Source: Acanthosoma haemorrhoidale (lineage: Eukaryota > Arthropoda > Insecta > Hemiptera > Acanthosomatidae). Taken from it: a DNA stretch of 64,000 nucleotides. Location: contig OV884009.1 of NCBI GenBank assembly GCA_930367205.1, positions 84,651,189 to 84,715,188 of the forward strand. Direction: 5' to 3'. Each line of letters opens with the position of its first letter. Within the stretch, counting starts at the first letter, position 1. Below are positions 50,801 through 61,910 of the stretch, in pieces. The position numbers and the translations under genes are program-made. The notes beneath the pieces were generated by a model. The model worked only from the letters and a program-made list of their open reading frames with translations. It made no database searches and had not been told where the DNA came from.

Positions 50801-53800
50801 ATATGAAGTGCTTCAAATATAAAAGGTTTATTGATTAATAATATACACAAGTGAAATCATCAGTCTTTCTCTACATAGCCTCCTGCATACTTAACACACT
50901 ATTGCCAACAATTTAGAAGCTTGAACATTCCTTGTTCAATAAAAGTTTGAAAAAGCAAATATGCTCCTTGACGCCTTCATTGTTTTCAAATTGCTCCCCT
51001 CCCTAGGGGCAAACAAAAAATAGACACAGGGGGATAAATCTGGGTTGTAGGCAGGCTGGTCAAGTGTTTCCCAGTGCATTTCCTCCAATTTGTCTAAAGT
51101 AAATCGTGGCGTGAGGCCTAGTGCTGTATTAGAGGACGACCTTTCTGATAACCATACCTCGTCTTTTGTTTTGGGTAGGCGGTTTTTTTGACTCTGACAA
51201 TTGGCAATAGTTAGCCACATTCACTGTATGTTGCTCATGAAAAAAATCAATGAGTAAAACAAAACCGTTTCCAGTTAAGGGACTGGTTTTGGTTTTCCCT
51301 GGACACGCATCATCCTTCCTTCACCACTCCTTACTCAACAGTTTTGATTCTGGAGTGTAGCGATGGACCCATGTCCCATCACATGTGATGATGCCCCCCA
51401 AAAAGGTCTCCTCTTCTTGCCCGGAATCGATTCAGAAGTCTCTCACAGATCTCCAACCTGACCTATTTTTTATTTTCAATTAACAAATTTGGAGCCCATC
51501 AAGCACTTATTTATCTAAAGCCAAGTTGGTTATGGATAATGGTATGAGCAATTTCAATACTGATAAGCTCTTCAGACTCAATTTCAACAGCCAACCTGGG
51601 ATCACCTTTGATAAGCTAAAACGGCATGGGTATTGTCATCTGTGACTTGATACTGGTCGTCGACCATGACTTTTGTTTTCTACACTTTCTCGGTTGCACT
51701 TAAATTGCCTGGCCCAAGTAATCACTCAGTTCTGCAACAGTGTAGCATCCTTAAACTGTGTCTTCAAATAAATTAAAATCTTCGCGGTTTTAACCCCTTC
51801 AATGGTTAAAAAAATTTATAATAACACATTGTGCAACAGACGAAGGAACCTCTATCTCATTCATGGCTGTACTGAGGACAGGACAGAGTGGAGCGGCTAA
51901 CCATGCTGGTTCCTCCTCCTTAACATACTGACCTTCAACCCCATCCTGTCCACCATCTAGGCCAGAACTACTTTTTAAGTGCATTAGCAAAATTACCGTT
52001 TATATTTGAATCACTGTTGTAGATTGGAAAAACCAAAGAATAAAAAAAAATCCAAAAAAGATTAAATGGGTAAATGTACAATAATAACTAAATAAATAAA
52101 TGGCAGATAAAACAAAAAAAACCATTAGTCATCACATATAAATAAATAAAATAACAAATCACACGCATTAAGATATCATGTAAACTAGACATTGAAAAAA
52201 AAAAGAAGACATATTTTACAATGTTATACTTGGAGCTGATTATTAAAAAATGTCATTCAGTGCAATAAAAATAAATAATAAAAAGCAGAAAAAAACATAC
52301 CCATATGTACAAAGGCAGAAAATAAATATAAAAAGCTAAACAAAATATGATGCAATCACAAATCTATTTAAAATATATTTCAATAGATGTGCAACAAAAC
52401 CTCAAGTAATTTATTTCTAAAAATGTGACTATAAAGAATATGTATTTAATATCATCAACAAATATTAAGTTAGTAAGCTATGATATCAAAAAAGGGTTTG
52501 AATTTTCAATCAACAAGCATTGTCACCATCAACTATAAATTAATAATAACTAACCTTTGCCCTCCAAATAATAAAAGTAATTTTTTTAATTTTACTGGTT
52601 TGTAATACAGGATTATTTAATCAGACTATATTGAAAAAAAAATTTAATTTAATTTAATCATTTTGCCAATAACTTTCAATTTACTCATAAGGAAATAAAT
52701 AAACTCAGAAATAAAAATAAATTTTTGGACTTAAAAATTGTTAGAGGTGAAGGTGCTTACTATTCAGAGTAAATTGTGAACTAGAAAAATTACCCCCAAA
52801 GCAACATTATAAGCAATTGTATTATGAAGGATACTAAACTGTTGGGTTTAAAACATTTAAATTTAGTCAAGGAGTATTATTATTATTATATATAACACTA
52901 CCAGTAATTTTGATCCAGACAACTTTTTTTTCTCTCGCATATCTCCTTCCGACCTTAGTTCCTTAATCATGAACAAATTCAGCATTCCCTTAAAATTCAT
53001 AATGCTTTGCCTCCCTATAATTCTACCCATATTGTTTCACATTTACAATTTCTCTCAACAAACTCTCACACAAACTTCTGGAAAAGAACAAATGCTTTTC
53101 TGTTGAATTAAGTTACTTACTCCAACTCCCTCCCGCAAAGACTATCTATAGTCTCATATGAGTACTGTCTAGCCCAAATTTCCTCATTTTTAGGAACACG
53201 TTTCAATCCCCACCAGTCCTGCTTCTGGCAAGGATTTTTTACCCATTTTGCTCAAACCAAACTTATGCAAGACCTTCAATCTGCTATTGACCAACAAGAC
53301 ATATCTATTATCATCTTATTAGACTGTAACTAAGTATTTGACACCCTTGAACCACTCTACTCTCCTATCTACGATTGATGCACTGTTCTAACAGTGCCGT
53401 CAGCTGGTTCAAATCATTTATCTCTTCCCATTCACTCATCTCCATCCCAAACCCTTCTATTGTCTTCAGGTGTAATAGGGTTTATCAGTTTCTCCATTAA
53501 TCTTCTCATCAATCCACCACCTAGCGACCTATCCTTTTCTCCTAGTGAGTTCCAATTCGCCTCTGTGTTGATTCAGAGAGACCTGAATGGAATCGGGGCA
53601 TATGCCTTTCTCCACAATCTCAAATTGAATGCAGAGAAATCTAAGGTATTAATCATTGGCTCACATTCCCTACTCAATACCATAATAATATTCTTACCTT
53701 CAACATTGGCGCTTGTTCAATCCACTTCTTCATATTAGTGAAAATTCATCGTGAAAATGTCATTATATCAATGTATGTAATGGTGGCCTCTTAAGATTTT

Positions 53801-56800
53801 GAGACTATGTTAAAGCACCATATGAATTGTTTCTTAAGGTTTATACTGAAGATCCCTATAGGCTGTCGCATTTCACAGCATTATTGTAAGTTAGGATGAC
53901 AGTATTCTTCTGCTGGTCACCAATAATTCCTCTTTAGTAATATTATGATTAAAAAGCCTTATCACTTTTACAACCTCCTCCAATTCAAACCAGTTATCAA
54001 ATCTCGTTAATACTAGATTCCTGCCCATCCGACAAATCTGATTCCTTTGACTATTCTCTACTTATCTGTCCCATAAACCTTTGGAACTCTATTCCTATCA
54101 ATACTTGTTGCTCGTTAAATCTCCCAATCTTTTAATCTGGACTTTGCCAGTTCTTTTTCTGTCACCAATCCAATAATTCATAATTATTACTAATGCTCTT
54201 TTAATTTTGTTTTTTTATTCCATTTTTTATTATATCCCAGCAACTCTTTTTACTTTAAAAACTTTATTTTATGTCTCTAGTTATAATTGTTAAAAAATGT
54301 CATTCACTTCTATTTGTGTTGTTTTTTTTGTTTGATATTATGCTGTTGGTTCATCTAAGTCGCCATTTATGTATATAGGCCCAATATTATATATAAGCTA
54401 ACCACAGAGTAATTAAATTTTTTCTCAATATAATACTGTTTCCTATTTGGAGGATTTGAAGTCTTATAGTATTAGTATAAAGTTAAAAAAAAAAAAAAAT
54501 TATATTTGATAATTTTGCAAGTGATTAGTTCTAATTTTTATGGAGTAACATTTCTATTGTAGTATGGATTAGCCAATTTGTAAAATCTATCAATTTTTGT
54601 AGAAAATTGTAAAATGTACAATGTGGTTATAACAAACTAGTGTAATGATGACAAACTAGCATCATTTATGGGTTCATAGGATCATTTGTTGACTTATTTT
54701 AAAATATTGTTTGTAATTTATACATATAATTCGTTAAAATTTTATTCTAGAAGATTCCTAAATAAGCGATACAATGACATTTATAATAAACGACATTAAA
54801 TGCATAGCATACAAACATGCTTGAGATAGATTCCGTATTAATGTGTTTATTGCCTGCTTGGTTTCTACTGCTGTTCCTGCTATTTTTTTACTTTATGGTG
54901 ATAGTTTTTGTTTGAATAATGTAAAATACAATGGTAAAAATGAGTAATGGTTTGTCTGATGGTGAGATATATTGCTGTAAATCTTCTACATCATACATAT
55001 TAACTATTACAAATTTGAAACAATGGAGAAATGTAGACACAAACATACACTGTAATATTTTTATCATCAAATTAAATTTATTCATCAGAATTACGTTGAT
55101 TTTGAGGAAGTGAGTTTTTGGTTGATGTAATTTGTGTAGAGACAGTGTTTGATACCTGGCCAGGGCATCTGTAGCTACCGGTATTTCTAGCTATTTAGGG
55201 TAGTTACCTAAACATAACACCTGCTAGGAGATAAAATAGTCTTCTTCATTCAAGAGCTAGTGAGTTAAGTTGGCTAGTAGCCATGAGACCAGGTGTTGAA
55301 GAGAGAGCTAGACCAGCAAAGGAAGAAATTATGAATGAAGACCACCCAACAAATAAAGAATGTGCCCATGTTATTTAATTCATTCTCTATATTAGGTAAA
55401 TATTATTTTAATTAGATAAAACTTTCAAAGCATTTATGATATGAAACATTTGAAATACAACACAATGGATCAAAACTATGCACTGGAACACTGAGATAAC
55501 ATTAACTGAATCATTAGAATATAAACTATTAATCTTTATGAATGTCCTTTTACCCTTAATAAAAAAAGTTAGTCATTTAAAAAAAAAAAAAGGAATCAGA
55601 ATACTACTTATGCATAATTTACAACATAGAATAAGTACAAAGCTCTAAATACAAAAATGCCTTGGGAAACTTAAGGAATAACTTTAATTTGATGATGGAG
55701 ACACCTTAATGGTAAAAAAGTAGGCCAAGCCACAGGGATGGCTTGAGACAGGGTCACATCCCTCGTCTTGTTAAGTGCTAATGTTAGCGTTAAATGCCAT
55801 AACACAACAAATATGTTTCTAGAGACAATAGTTCATTTACATTATCATGTTTACATGCTTCCTAAGTAAAAAAATTTTGCAGCTGAAGGATGTATAAGAA
55901 TTTTGGTTAGCAAAAAACTAGAATAGGGAACTCATGAACCTGCTCCCACGAACTCTTGATTATTTCCATAATAGGAAGAATCACAATACAAATCTGAACC
56001 CTTCCCATCCTTATTAAATATCATTATACAACCATGAAATTTCATTTTCCTGATAACACAGGATCTCTAACATTGGTCTAATCACCTATCCAAGAGTATG
56101 ACTCTGATTTGAGAATCAGTGACACTGCTCAGCAGAGTCTCAAGCTCAAAATGAAGAGAAATACAAAGCTACTAAAATAAAATATATTATATTAATCTTT
56201 GATTGATTAAAAATAAATTAAATGAAAAGCCACTGATGATTGGATTTCCTAATTATATAGATTTAACTAAATAGGAAAAAAATAAGCTAATTCAAAATGG
56301 CCATGTAAGAGAAAAAGTATTGAGGATAGACATATGAGGGTGGTCTGAAAAGTTTCCGACCTAACAAGATACAAGACTTTTTTCCGAAATTTTTTGTTTA
56401 TTTTTCAACATAGTCTCCTTGTAACTCAACATACTTCTCCCAGCGATGCTCCCATCTCTGTAACCCATCCAAATAGTACTCGGCGTTTTTCTCTGCAAAA
56501 TAATTGCTCACGAAGGTGATTGCCTCTTCATTTGACGAAAATCTCTGTTTTCCGAGCGCAATTTTTAGATGAAGGAACAAAAAGAAGTCGCTTGGGGCAA
56601 GATCTGGTGAGTAAGGCGGATGGTCAAGCAGTTCAAACCGTAATTCATGGATTTTCACCATGGCAACCGCTGCGGTGTGAGACGGTGTGTTGTATTGGTG
56701 AAACAGGATTTTTTTTTTCTGGAAATGTGGCCGTTTTTCCACAAGTTCTGCCTTCAGCTTGTCAAGTAATGATGCGTAGTATGCTCCTGTAATGGTTTTT

Positions 56801-59800
56801 CCTTTGTGAAGATAATCGATTAAAATAACTCCATGACTATCCTAAAAAAACAGTCGCCATCACTTTTCCAGCCGAAAAAAAGTTTTTGTTTTCTTTTGGA
56901 ACCGGTTCCCCCTTTGCAGTCCACTGTTTGGACTGTATTTTTGTTTCGGGCGTATAATAGTGTATCCAAGTTTTATCCACAGTAATGAATCGGCGCCAAA
57001 ACTCGGATTTATTGCGCCTAAACTGCGCCAACAGAGCGTTGGAAATGTTCATTCAAACACGTTTTTGGCAAACGTGACACCCAACGCGCGGACAGCTTTC
57101 TCATCTCTAAATGTTGATTTAATATGTGACAAACACGTTCATAACCTCTGCTATCTCTCTCACTTTAATTCGGCGGTCGCCTAGCACCATTTGGTGAACT
57201 TTAGCAATGTTTTCGTCGGTAGTTGCAGTTTTTGGACATCCCGAACGTTCATCGTCTCCCAAGCTCTTACGACCACGTTTAAATTCAGCTGCCCAAAATT
57301 TCACTGTGGTAAATGATGGCGCAGAGTCCCCATACACAGAATCAAACTCATCTTTGATTTGCGTAGGCGTATTGCCTTTCAAAAACAAATATTTAATGAC
57401 AGCTGGATACTCGATTTTGTCCATTTTCATTTTGTCCACTCAAACGACTGTTACACAACAACTGCGCGTCCAAAATGGCTGAAACTTTGGCGAGTAACTG
57501 TCAACAGATGAACAACGAAATTCACTAGCTTTTATTTACGACTGCTGTTATCTTCATGTTGAGGTCGGAAACTTTTCAGACCACCCTCGTATTAGTTGGA
57601 TCCTGTCAGGATCGCGTGAGTGTGTGTTTAGACGGACCCCTGTTGTTCTTATATAGCTGGTCCACAGCAGTTAAAGGGTTAAATAAGTGCTGTTAATGAA
57701 TAATGGCTGAACAAGGATACTGTTAAAATTTAATTTTAAAGTATTGTTTTGCACTCAGGGGTATAATTTTCCTAAAGATGAGAAGTTTATCAAAAAAAAC
57801 TAAAATTTTAATCCAAAATTTCATTTTTTTTTTGTCAATGATTACATACATTATTGTTTTTAAAAATATTGTTTAAAAGTTGTAGTAGAGAGTTTTCCCA
57901 TAATTACTAAAAGTTGCATGAAATGCAACGTAATTATAAATACTTACCTGGCATTCTTGGTTTTGATGTCTCAAAGTTTGTTTGTTGTTTGTCCACCTCA
58001 AGAAAAAATGATAACCTAAAGTTAACAGAACTCTTTAATTATAGAATTCGCTCAGTGTACTTTGAAGTAACCACAATAAAAAAAGTAAGTAAAAGAGACT
58101 TGCCTCCATATGATTCACCCAATTCACAATACTATTAAGCAATATGTTGAAAAAAATGACTTCTACTTTCAACATCAATGGCAGTGGTAGAGAGCTTTCT
58201 TGAATGATGTCACACCTTATACCGCATTATGCAGTATACATGGAAATTTTTTGACAACCTCAAGATTTTATTTACAAAATATTTGTTCTCTTGTATTTTT
58301 TTTTAAAAATAACTAAAACAGTAAAACTCTAACATTTTTTGCAAGTTAATACACAATGTTCATTTTGGAGAACAAATTTAACTTGTTTGTGAGTGAGTGC
58401 AGCGTCTCCTACAAATTTCTTTCATTTAATACTTGTGATATGCAAATGACATGAGTTACTTCTTGATATTATTGCGAAGAATTTCAGGAAATTTGGGTAG
58501 TCACTGTAGGAAAACTTCCTAATGCTGGTTTTTAACACGCGGTGGATCACATTAATTAGTTACACTTTAGGGGGAATCTATTTTAGGAATATAGTTGAAG
58601 GTGATAATAGGTCATGACAATTGTATTAAAACATTGATAATAGTGAAAATATTGGATAATGATGCATAAAAAAGCCATACAACAGAGTAAATAGAAACAA
58701 ATAAATGTATATACAATAGAATATGTCTAGTTAAACAAAAATTTTATATTCCAGTTCCTAAAAAAAAAAGTGCTTCTGCATGCAAATTATATTCAGTTCA
58801 TCTCCATAAAAAAAAAAAAATCTAAAATCTCACCATTCCTGATTTTTCTCTTTCACTGTTAGTAACACATTGTTTTGTAGATAATGGTTCACATCTTTGC
58901 TTATTTTCATTATTCAAAGAAACATGTTGATAAATACTATATTATGATTCACTACATTAAAAATAAAAGTGTAATAACCTTATTTTTTAAAGAAACTTCC
59001 AAATATATTTCTATAATCACGAGGTTTTCAAGGAACATAAACCCTGCAAACAGCAAGTTCTTCCTGTGAAGAATTTATGTATACAGACTGTATTAAAATT
59101 GAACCTGTGGTCGATCATTTATACATTTGGGAATGCAGAATATATTGAAAATTAAATTAAATTGTGAATAGATAGGTTTTTTCTCTCAAGTATAATGCAA
59201 ACAAAAACATTAAAAAGTTTACTTATATTTTACTGAAAAATTTAAATTTTATATCAAACACTATTTGTTTATTTTAATATTTATTAAAAAAATGTTATCT
59301 ATTAAGTTTGCAAAGATTTTGTCTAAAAATAAAGTTAGTCAAAATATCAAAAATAATTGAAGGATAACTGCCAAGTAATAACTAAATTATGAAATTAGCA
59401 TTAAATAATGAACATTTTTTCTCTATTAACTTAAATTAATAACAGCAAAAGGGTTTTAAATAAACAAATGTTTGAAACATTTCAATGAACTGCCCTATTT
59501 TCATTATCTACAAACGAGCAATTACTCCTTAAATTATGGGTATATTATTTAATATATTCTTACTGTAATTTACCCAAAATAACTGACTAAATATTTCTCC
59601 TGATTTTTTTTATTTAATTAGTAGCAGTTTTTAATAACATCCGGTTCATCCCTTATACTCTCATTACTACAACACCCTTTATACTCATGGAGTCAAATCA
59701 GTATTCTTACTCTGGTTAGAAAGAGGTGTTAAGTAACCCATAGAAGACCCACAGTAAATAAAACTACATAAGGGTGTTAAACCCAAATATCAGTGTTAAT

Positions 59801-61910
59801 GTAATGTAATATTTTCCAGCTTGAATTATCATAAAAACATATGAATGAAATTTGGAGCATGAAGTGAACTGAAAACTAGAGCTAAGGTTAAGGGAAATCA
59901 TAGCTCCAGCATAACCAAGATAATACTATAAGATAGCAAAGCAAAACTGTGCTATATAAACAGCAATGCTAGAAAGCAATAAGACCTACTCATATATAAA
60001 GAAAATAATTCTTTTTGGAGAGGGGAAAACAAAAAGCGCTATGTACAAAATAATTTAAAAAAACTTACGGATTCTAATTTCATCTTGTATGTTTCAGAAA
60101 ATTCTTCACCTCCCATCTTCCTCTTTTTTGAAAACTGGTCCATAGCTTTTAGCTTGATTCTTACATGTTCATTTTCCAGTAAAGCTGAGCTTAGATATGG
60201 TTTAGCTCCACCACACACACCTTCCATCAATGCATGGTAGGTTTCTTTGGCTGCAGCAACAGCAGCTAAATTGTTAGCTTCTGCAGTTGCCTACACAAAT
60301 ATATATTTTTTTTTATACAAGTAGAAATTTGGCAATAATACATTTAAAATATTAAACAAAACAGTAACTAACCACAAGCATTGATTTAGGTTCTGGAAGT
60401 TCATCTCCACTGTAAACCATTATATAAGACTTAAAATACTGTAATAATTCTTTCGATTTTACTTTTTGCCCACTTATTTCTTTCAATATCAAATTTTCCG
60501 GAGCTAATAATAAAGGAACTAACTTTTTTAAACATTCTTTGAAATCAGGCTCAATATCTGAAAAATAATAAATAAATTAAAAGACATATATAAGTAACTT
60601 ATTCAACAGAGCTGTGCCAGCCCAAACCTTGCTTCATTTATTTAACAGCATTTTGAATCCTAATTGCAAGGCATATAGGGATTAGAGAGCCCTGAGATAA
60701 GAAACCTTGACAGCTAAAATTGTATCCATTTTAGCAGATGAGCTTAAGCTTAAGCTCATTATATTTTAGAGGTATGTTTAAAATGGATCTCTCTACTGCT
60801 TCAACATAGGATTTCAACCAAAAAAATAATTCAACTACTTGTTTTATTCTTAAGTCAGGCCACACTCTTGACATTCTCCATTTTTCATAAACTTGGTGTC
60901 CAGGTATTCTAGGTCTCAATGGTATTTTAAGAGTTGAGATTTTCACTACATTTGTGCCACATTCCTCAAGCGTGTTTATAAAACATAACTTCATATGAAT
61001 ATAACTTGAATTAATATCAATAATTTTTTAAATGAAGATGAAGAAATATTCTAAAAAAAAATTTATTGAGGATCACCTTTATGATGGATTTATGATTAAA
61101 TTTAACATTTTCCTTTTATGAATCCAAGCGAATTCTCAAACATTCACCACTCACATCAACGGCCAACTATGAACTTAAGTACGATGGTTCAATCAGGGAT
61201 CATGGATTCAGAAACCACGAACTTGTAGTAGAATTTCAAGAAAATGTCTTGGTAGCATTTACAACATCCTACATACTTCTCTTAAGAATCTGATGCAAAT
61301 ACATCATGTACATCGAAACATTGGTGGACGTGAACTATGATGAAAATTTCACGTTTCATCTGATTCCCAATGAAATACATATAAAATTCCAAAATTACTA
61401 TAAAATTATTCAAAATAAATTAATAATAATGATTTTTTTCCTTGGAAATTGGTTGCTACTATATTTTTAATTAGTTTGATAACACCAATAAATGAATATA
61501 AAGCAGATTTGTTAACATGGACATTAGTTAATCTCTATTTCAACAATTAATTACAAATGTAAAAAAACAAATGTTTAAAGTTAGAAAATGAATTGTACAT
61601 GCTTATTCACTGACTTAATAATTCACCAAATCATTCGGATTTTTAAAATGTTTTTAAGGTGAAAATGTTCTTTTTATGAAAAACATGTGGTTACAATAAA
61701 GTGTCTTTATAGAGAATTGTTAACATACTAATCTATTTGTCAACTAATGAGTATTTTACTATGAAAAGTACCTGAGAGTCTTCCATCAAAATTTGGGTTT
61801 GTAGCAACTTTAAGACCAGGATGAGGCATTAAAAAGCAGCCTATATCAGAAAAACAAGAGCGTATATGCTTTCTTATAGACTGCAATTCTGGGTGTTGTT
61901 TTTGAGATAT
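32730..61910 (-). CDS. atl: Atlastin, 3' part, six constitutive exons plus one alternative
   Basis: Dynamin-superfamily GTPase that fuses ER tubules. Exons (61910-61772, 60557-60373, 60290-60069, 36756-36542, 34465-34399, 32846-32730) join in phase. They encode the end of the GTPase domain ([19 protein letters not shown]), the three-helix middle domain ([40 protein letters not shown]), the paired membrane hairpin ([27 protein letters not shown]) and an amphipathic tail ([17 protein letters not shown]). All match animal atlastins closely. The P-loop and switch regions lie right of the window. An alternative last exon at 46648-46454 sits in the 23-kb intron before the hairpin exon. The gene converges on legumain. 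Confidence 0.92.
32872..32904. repeat. GA microsatellite
   Basis: AGAGAGAGAGAGAGAGAG with one GTGAG break, in the atlastin intron just before the last exon (minus strand). Confidence 0.8.
32950..33620 (+). mobile_element. Unassigned insertion-like block in copy B
   Basis: Less AT-rich than its surroundings and absent from copy A. A 68-codon frame at 33152-33358 ([18 protein letters not shown]) is unrecognised. It lies in the atlastin intron next to the last exon. It may be an old transposon or sequence lost from copy A. Confidence 0.3.
34399..34465 (-). CDS. atl: Atlastin exon, start of cytosolic tail
   Basis: 67 bases, acceptor TTTTCAG, donor GTAAGT. (R)[20 protein letters not shown] then EN; animal atlastins read RYSGEYRELG to LWD here. 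A decayed copy is at 11236-11302. Confidence 0.9.
35370..35440. repeat. Dispersed repeat family, short copy
   Basis: AATGACCCTTCATTATTTTTC to GATTTTATTTTAGGC matches the end of the repeat at 16560-16620 read in the other strand. Confidence 0.4.
36542..36756 (-). CDS. atl: Atlastin exon, membrane hairpin
   Basis: 71 codons plus two bases, acceptor ATTTTTTAG, donor GTGAGT. It reads [39 protein letters not shown], then a second hydrophobic stretch [17 protein letters not shown]. These two segments form the intramembrane hairpin that anchors atlastin in the ER. The split Arg codon is completed by the next exon. Confidence 0.92.
36757..39959. other. Atlastin intron, no confirmed gene
   Basis: A 61-codon plus-strand frame at 37403-37588 ([20 protein letters not shown]) is Lys-rich and unrecognised. 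The segment 38040-38560 is less AT-rich and may be old transposon sequence. An 11-base G run lies at 39521-39531. Confidence 0.4.
39960..40480 (-). mobile_element. LINE fragment, related to 43030-44650
   Basis: The stretch from about 39975 to 40090 matches 43380-43500 (GAGACCCT, CAAAGTAAGGGAAAAT, GAGGGAGGA). It corresponds to the C-terminal region of the LINE polymerase. A 73-codon plus-strand frame at 40497 is incidental. Confidence 0.55.
40740..41270. other. Atlastin intron, no gene seen
   Basis: AT-rich without frames or repeats I can name. Confidence 0.5.
41330..41645 (+). mobile_element. LINE ORF2 tail (RTE/endonuclease-type LINE)
   Basis: Reading [20 protein letters not shown] matches the conserved end of many insect LINE polymerases (LRWAGHVARMDENRIPKKV). 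An 82-codon frame continues but is not typical. Overlapping minus-strand frames are shadows. Confidence 0.55.
41650..43020. other. Atlastin intron, no gene seen
   Basis: AT-rich. Contains a 9-base C run at 42283-42291. No element recognised. Confidence 0.5.
43030..44650 (-). mobile_element. Non-LTR retrotransposon (Jockey/I-like) ORF2, degenerate
   Basis: From right to left on the minus strand: [17 protein letters not shown] (about 44060-43990, palm motif), [20 protein letters not shown] and [10 protein letters not shown] (43921-43800; catalytic box YxDD as YTDD), [13 protein letters not shown] (about 43440) and [15 protein letters not shown] (about 43100), the usual C-terminal signature. 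Several frame breaks. Same family as 39960-40480, 52930-54140 and 4985-5165. An 11-base G run sits at 44272-44282. Confidence 0.75.
44689..45000 (+). other. Unrecognised 103-codon open frame
   Basis: [17 protein letters not shown] to LLYMGLLKG. Basic and moderately Cys-containing ([17 protein letters not shown]). It begins at the edge of the LINE and lies in an atlastin intron on the other strand. No signal peptide or family recognised. It is long for chance in this AT content, so it may be part of a transposon. Confidence 0.25.
45001..46453. other. Atlastin intron or 3' region, no gene seen
   Basis: AT-rich. The part next to 46453 would be the 3' UTR of the alternative atlastin isoform. Confidence 0.5.
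46454..46648 (-). CDS. atl: Alternative last exon of atlastin
   Basis: Acceptor TTTTTTTAG, then 64 codons and TAA. It starts [19 protein letters not shown], parallel to [19 protein letters not shown] at the start of the standard exon at 36756, and shares its phase. It then diverges: [19 protein letters not shown], one hydrophobic segment of about 20 residues, and a tail [18 protein letters not shown]. The stop overlaps AATAAA and another AATAAA lies at 46335-46340. The product would lack the second membrane segment and the amphipathic tail. It looks like a duplicated and diverged exon used as an alternative terminus; transcription is inferred. Confidence 0.75.
   Translation of the reverse strand, partial: DLDHLYHNFQARNDAKNFFSQIGSPLKFFLLLSLLVMVIAFIAAQTKRYPYYNQGSSVYAYGWQ
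46649..48943. other. Atlastin intron, no gene seen
   Basis: AT-rich, no recognisable element. A 77-codon minus frame at 48759-48992 crosses the left mariner end and is incidental. Confidence 0.5.
48944..50194 (-). mobile_element. Mariner transposon, full length but broken
   Basis: About 1.25 kb with inverted ends. Left: AGGTTGGCCAAAAATTCCGT; right end inverted: AGGTTGGCCAAAAAGTCCGT. TA dinucleotides flank it (48942-48943 and 50195-50196). Transposase on the minus strand: [28 protein letters not shown] (first Asp, usually TGDEKW), FHHDNARPH (second Asp, near 49300), and LAPSDFHLF (third Asp). Frameshifts separate these, so it makes no full transposase. Spacing is that of the D,D34D mariner class. 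Confidence 0.88.
50200..50800. other. Atlastin intron, no gene seen
   Basis: AT-rich, no element recognised. Confidence 0.5.
50830..51790 (-). mobile_element. Degenerate mariner-like transposon
   Basis: Minus-strand readings: [20 protein letters not shown] (about 51400-51340; first catalytic Asp), then [20 protein letters not shown] with CVYFLF (51220-50936), where the third Asp of the usual SPCDxxLF is read as Val. Heavily broken. I could not find convincing inverted ends, so limits are approximate. Confidence 0.65.
51799..52920. other. Atlastin intron, no gene seen
   Basis: A 63-codon minus frame (51990-51799, acidic, [12 protein letters not shown]) adjoins the mariner relic and is unrecognised. 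The rest is very AT-rich, with many short A and AATAA runs. Confidence 0.4.
52930..54140 (+). mobile_element. Non-LTR retrotransposon (Jockey/I-like) ORF2, degenerate
   Basis: Readings in order: [19 protein letters not shown] (about 53270-53330; palm motif, followed by a stop and VFDTLE), then in the 53394-53738 frame [17 protein letters not shown], and LWNSIPINT near 54090. This is the sequence of parts of a LINE polymerase, in the opposite direction to the relative at 43030-44650. No long intact frame. Confidence 0.65.
54141..56334. other. Atlastin intron, no confirmed gene
   Basis: Two overlapping short frames at 54888-55113 on opposite strands look incidental. A patch at 55125-55330 (ACCTGGCCAGGGCATCTGTA) has a diverged relative at about 63300-63480, so it belongs to an unnamed dispersed repeat. 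Confidence 0.4.
56335..57589 (-). mobile_element. Mariner transposon, nearly intact structure
   Basis: Inverted ends GAGGGTGGTCTGAAAAGTTT at both sides and flanking TA (56333-56334, 57590-57591). Transposase on the minus strand in three frames: N-terminal helix-turn-helix part (57439-57119; [18 protein letters not shown]), middle (57052-56837; [17 protein letters not shown], first Asp kept), and C-terminal (56742-56398; [14 protein letters not shown], third Asp kept). The second catalytic Asp of QDNAPSH is Tyr here (QYNTPSHT). With the frame breaks it is dead, but its preservation suggests a fairly recent arrival. Confidence 0.9.
57592..60068. other. Atlastin intron, no gene seen
   Basis: AT-rich. 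Plus-strand frames at 57914-58138 and 58884-59069 have no splice context or family features. The 57600-57660 patch (GGATCCTGTCAGGATCGCGT) is less AT-rich and unassigned. Confidence 0.5.
60069..60290 (-). CDS. atl: Atlastin exon, three-helix middle domain
   Basis: 74 codons, phase 0 at both ends, acceptor TTGTGTAG, donor GTAAGT. It reads [31 protein letters not shown], then [20 protein letters not shown]. The middle domain swings on GTP hydrolysis to pull two membranes together. It can splice to either of two downstream exons (46648 or 36756), both starting in phase 0. Confidence 0.92.
60373..60557 (-). CDS. atl: Atlastin exon, GTPase to middle domain
   Basis: Completes the split Asp codon, then 61 codons: [47 protein letters not shown]. 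Acceptor TTTTTCAG, donor GTTAGT. Confidence 0.92.
60558..61771. other. Atlastin intron, no gene seen
   Basis: An 87-codon minus frame (60994-60731) reads [21 protein letters not shown] see no flanking splice sites in a matching phase and take it as incidental. Confidence 0.5.
61772..61910 (-). CDS. atl: Atlastin exon, end of GTPase domain
   Basis: 46 codons plus one base, between GTCATTAG and GTACTT. It reads [20 protein letters not shown] then [19 protein letters not shown]. This matches the human stretch from KHIHSCF to VATNPNFDG almost residue for residue. Confidence 0.92.

Noticed and set aside
56520..57482. Plus-strand frames across the mariner
   Set aside because: Antisense of the transposase; no motif of their own.
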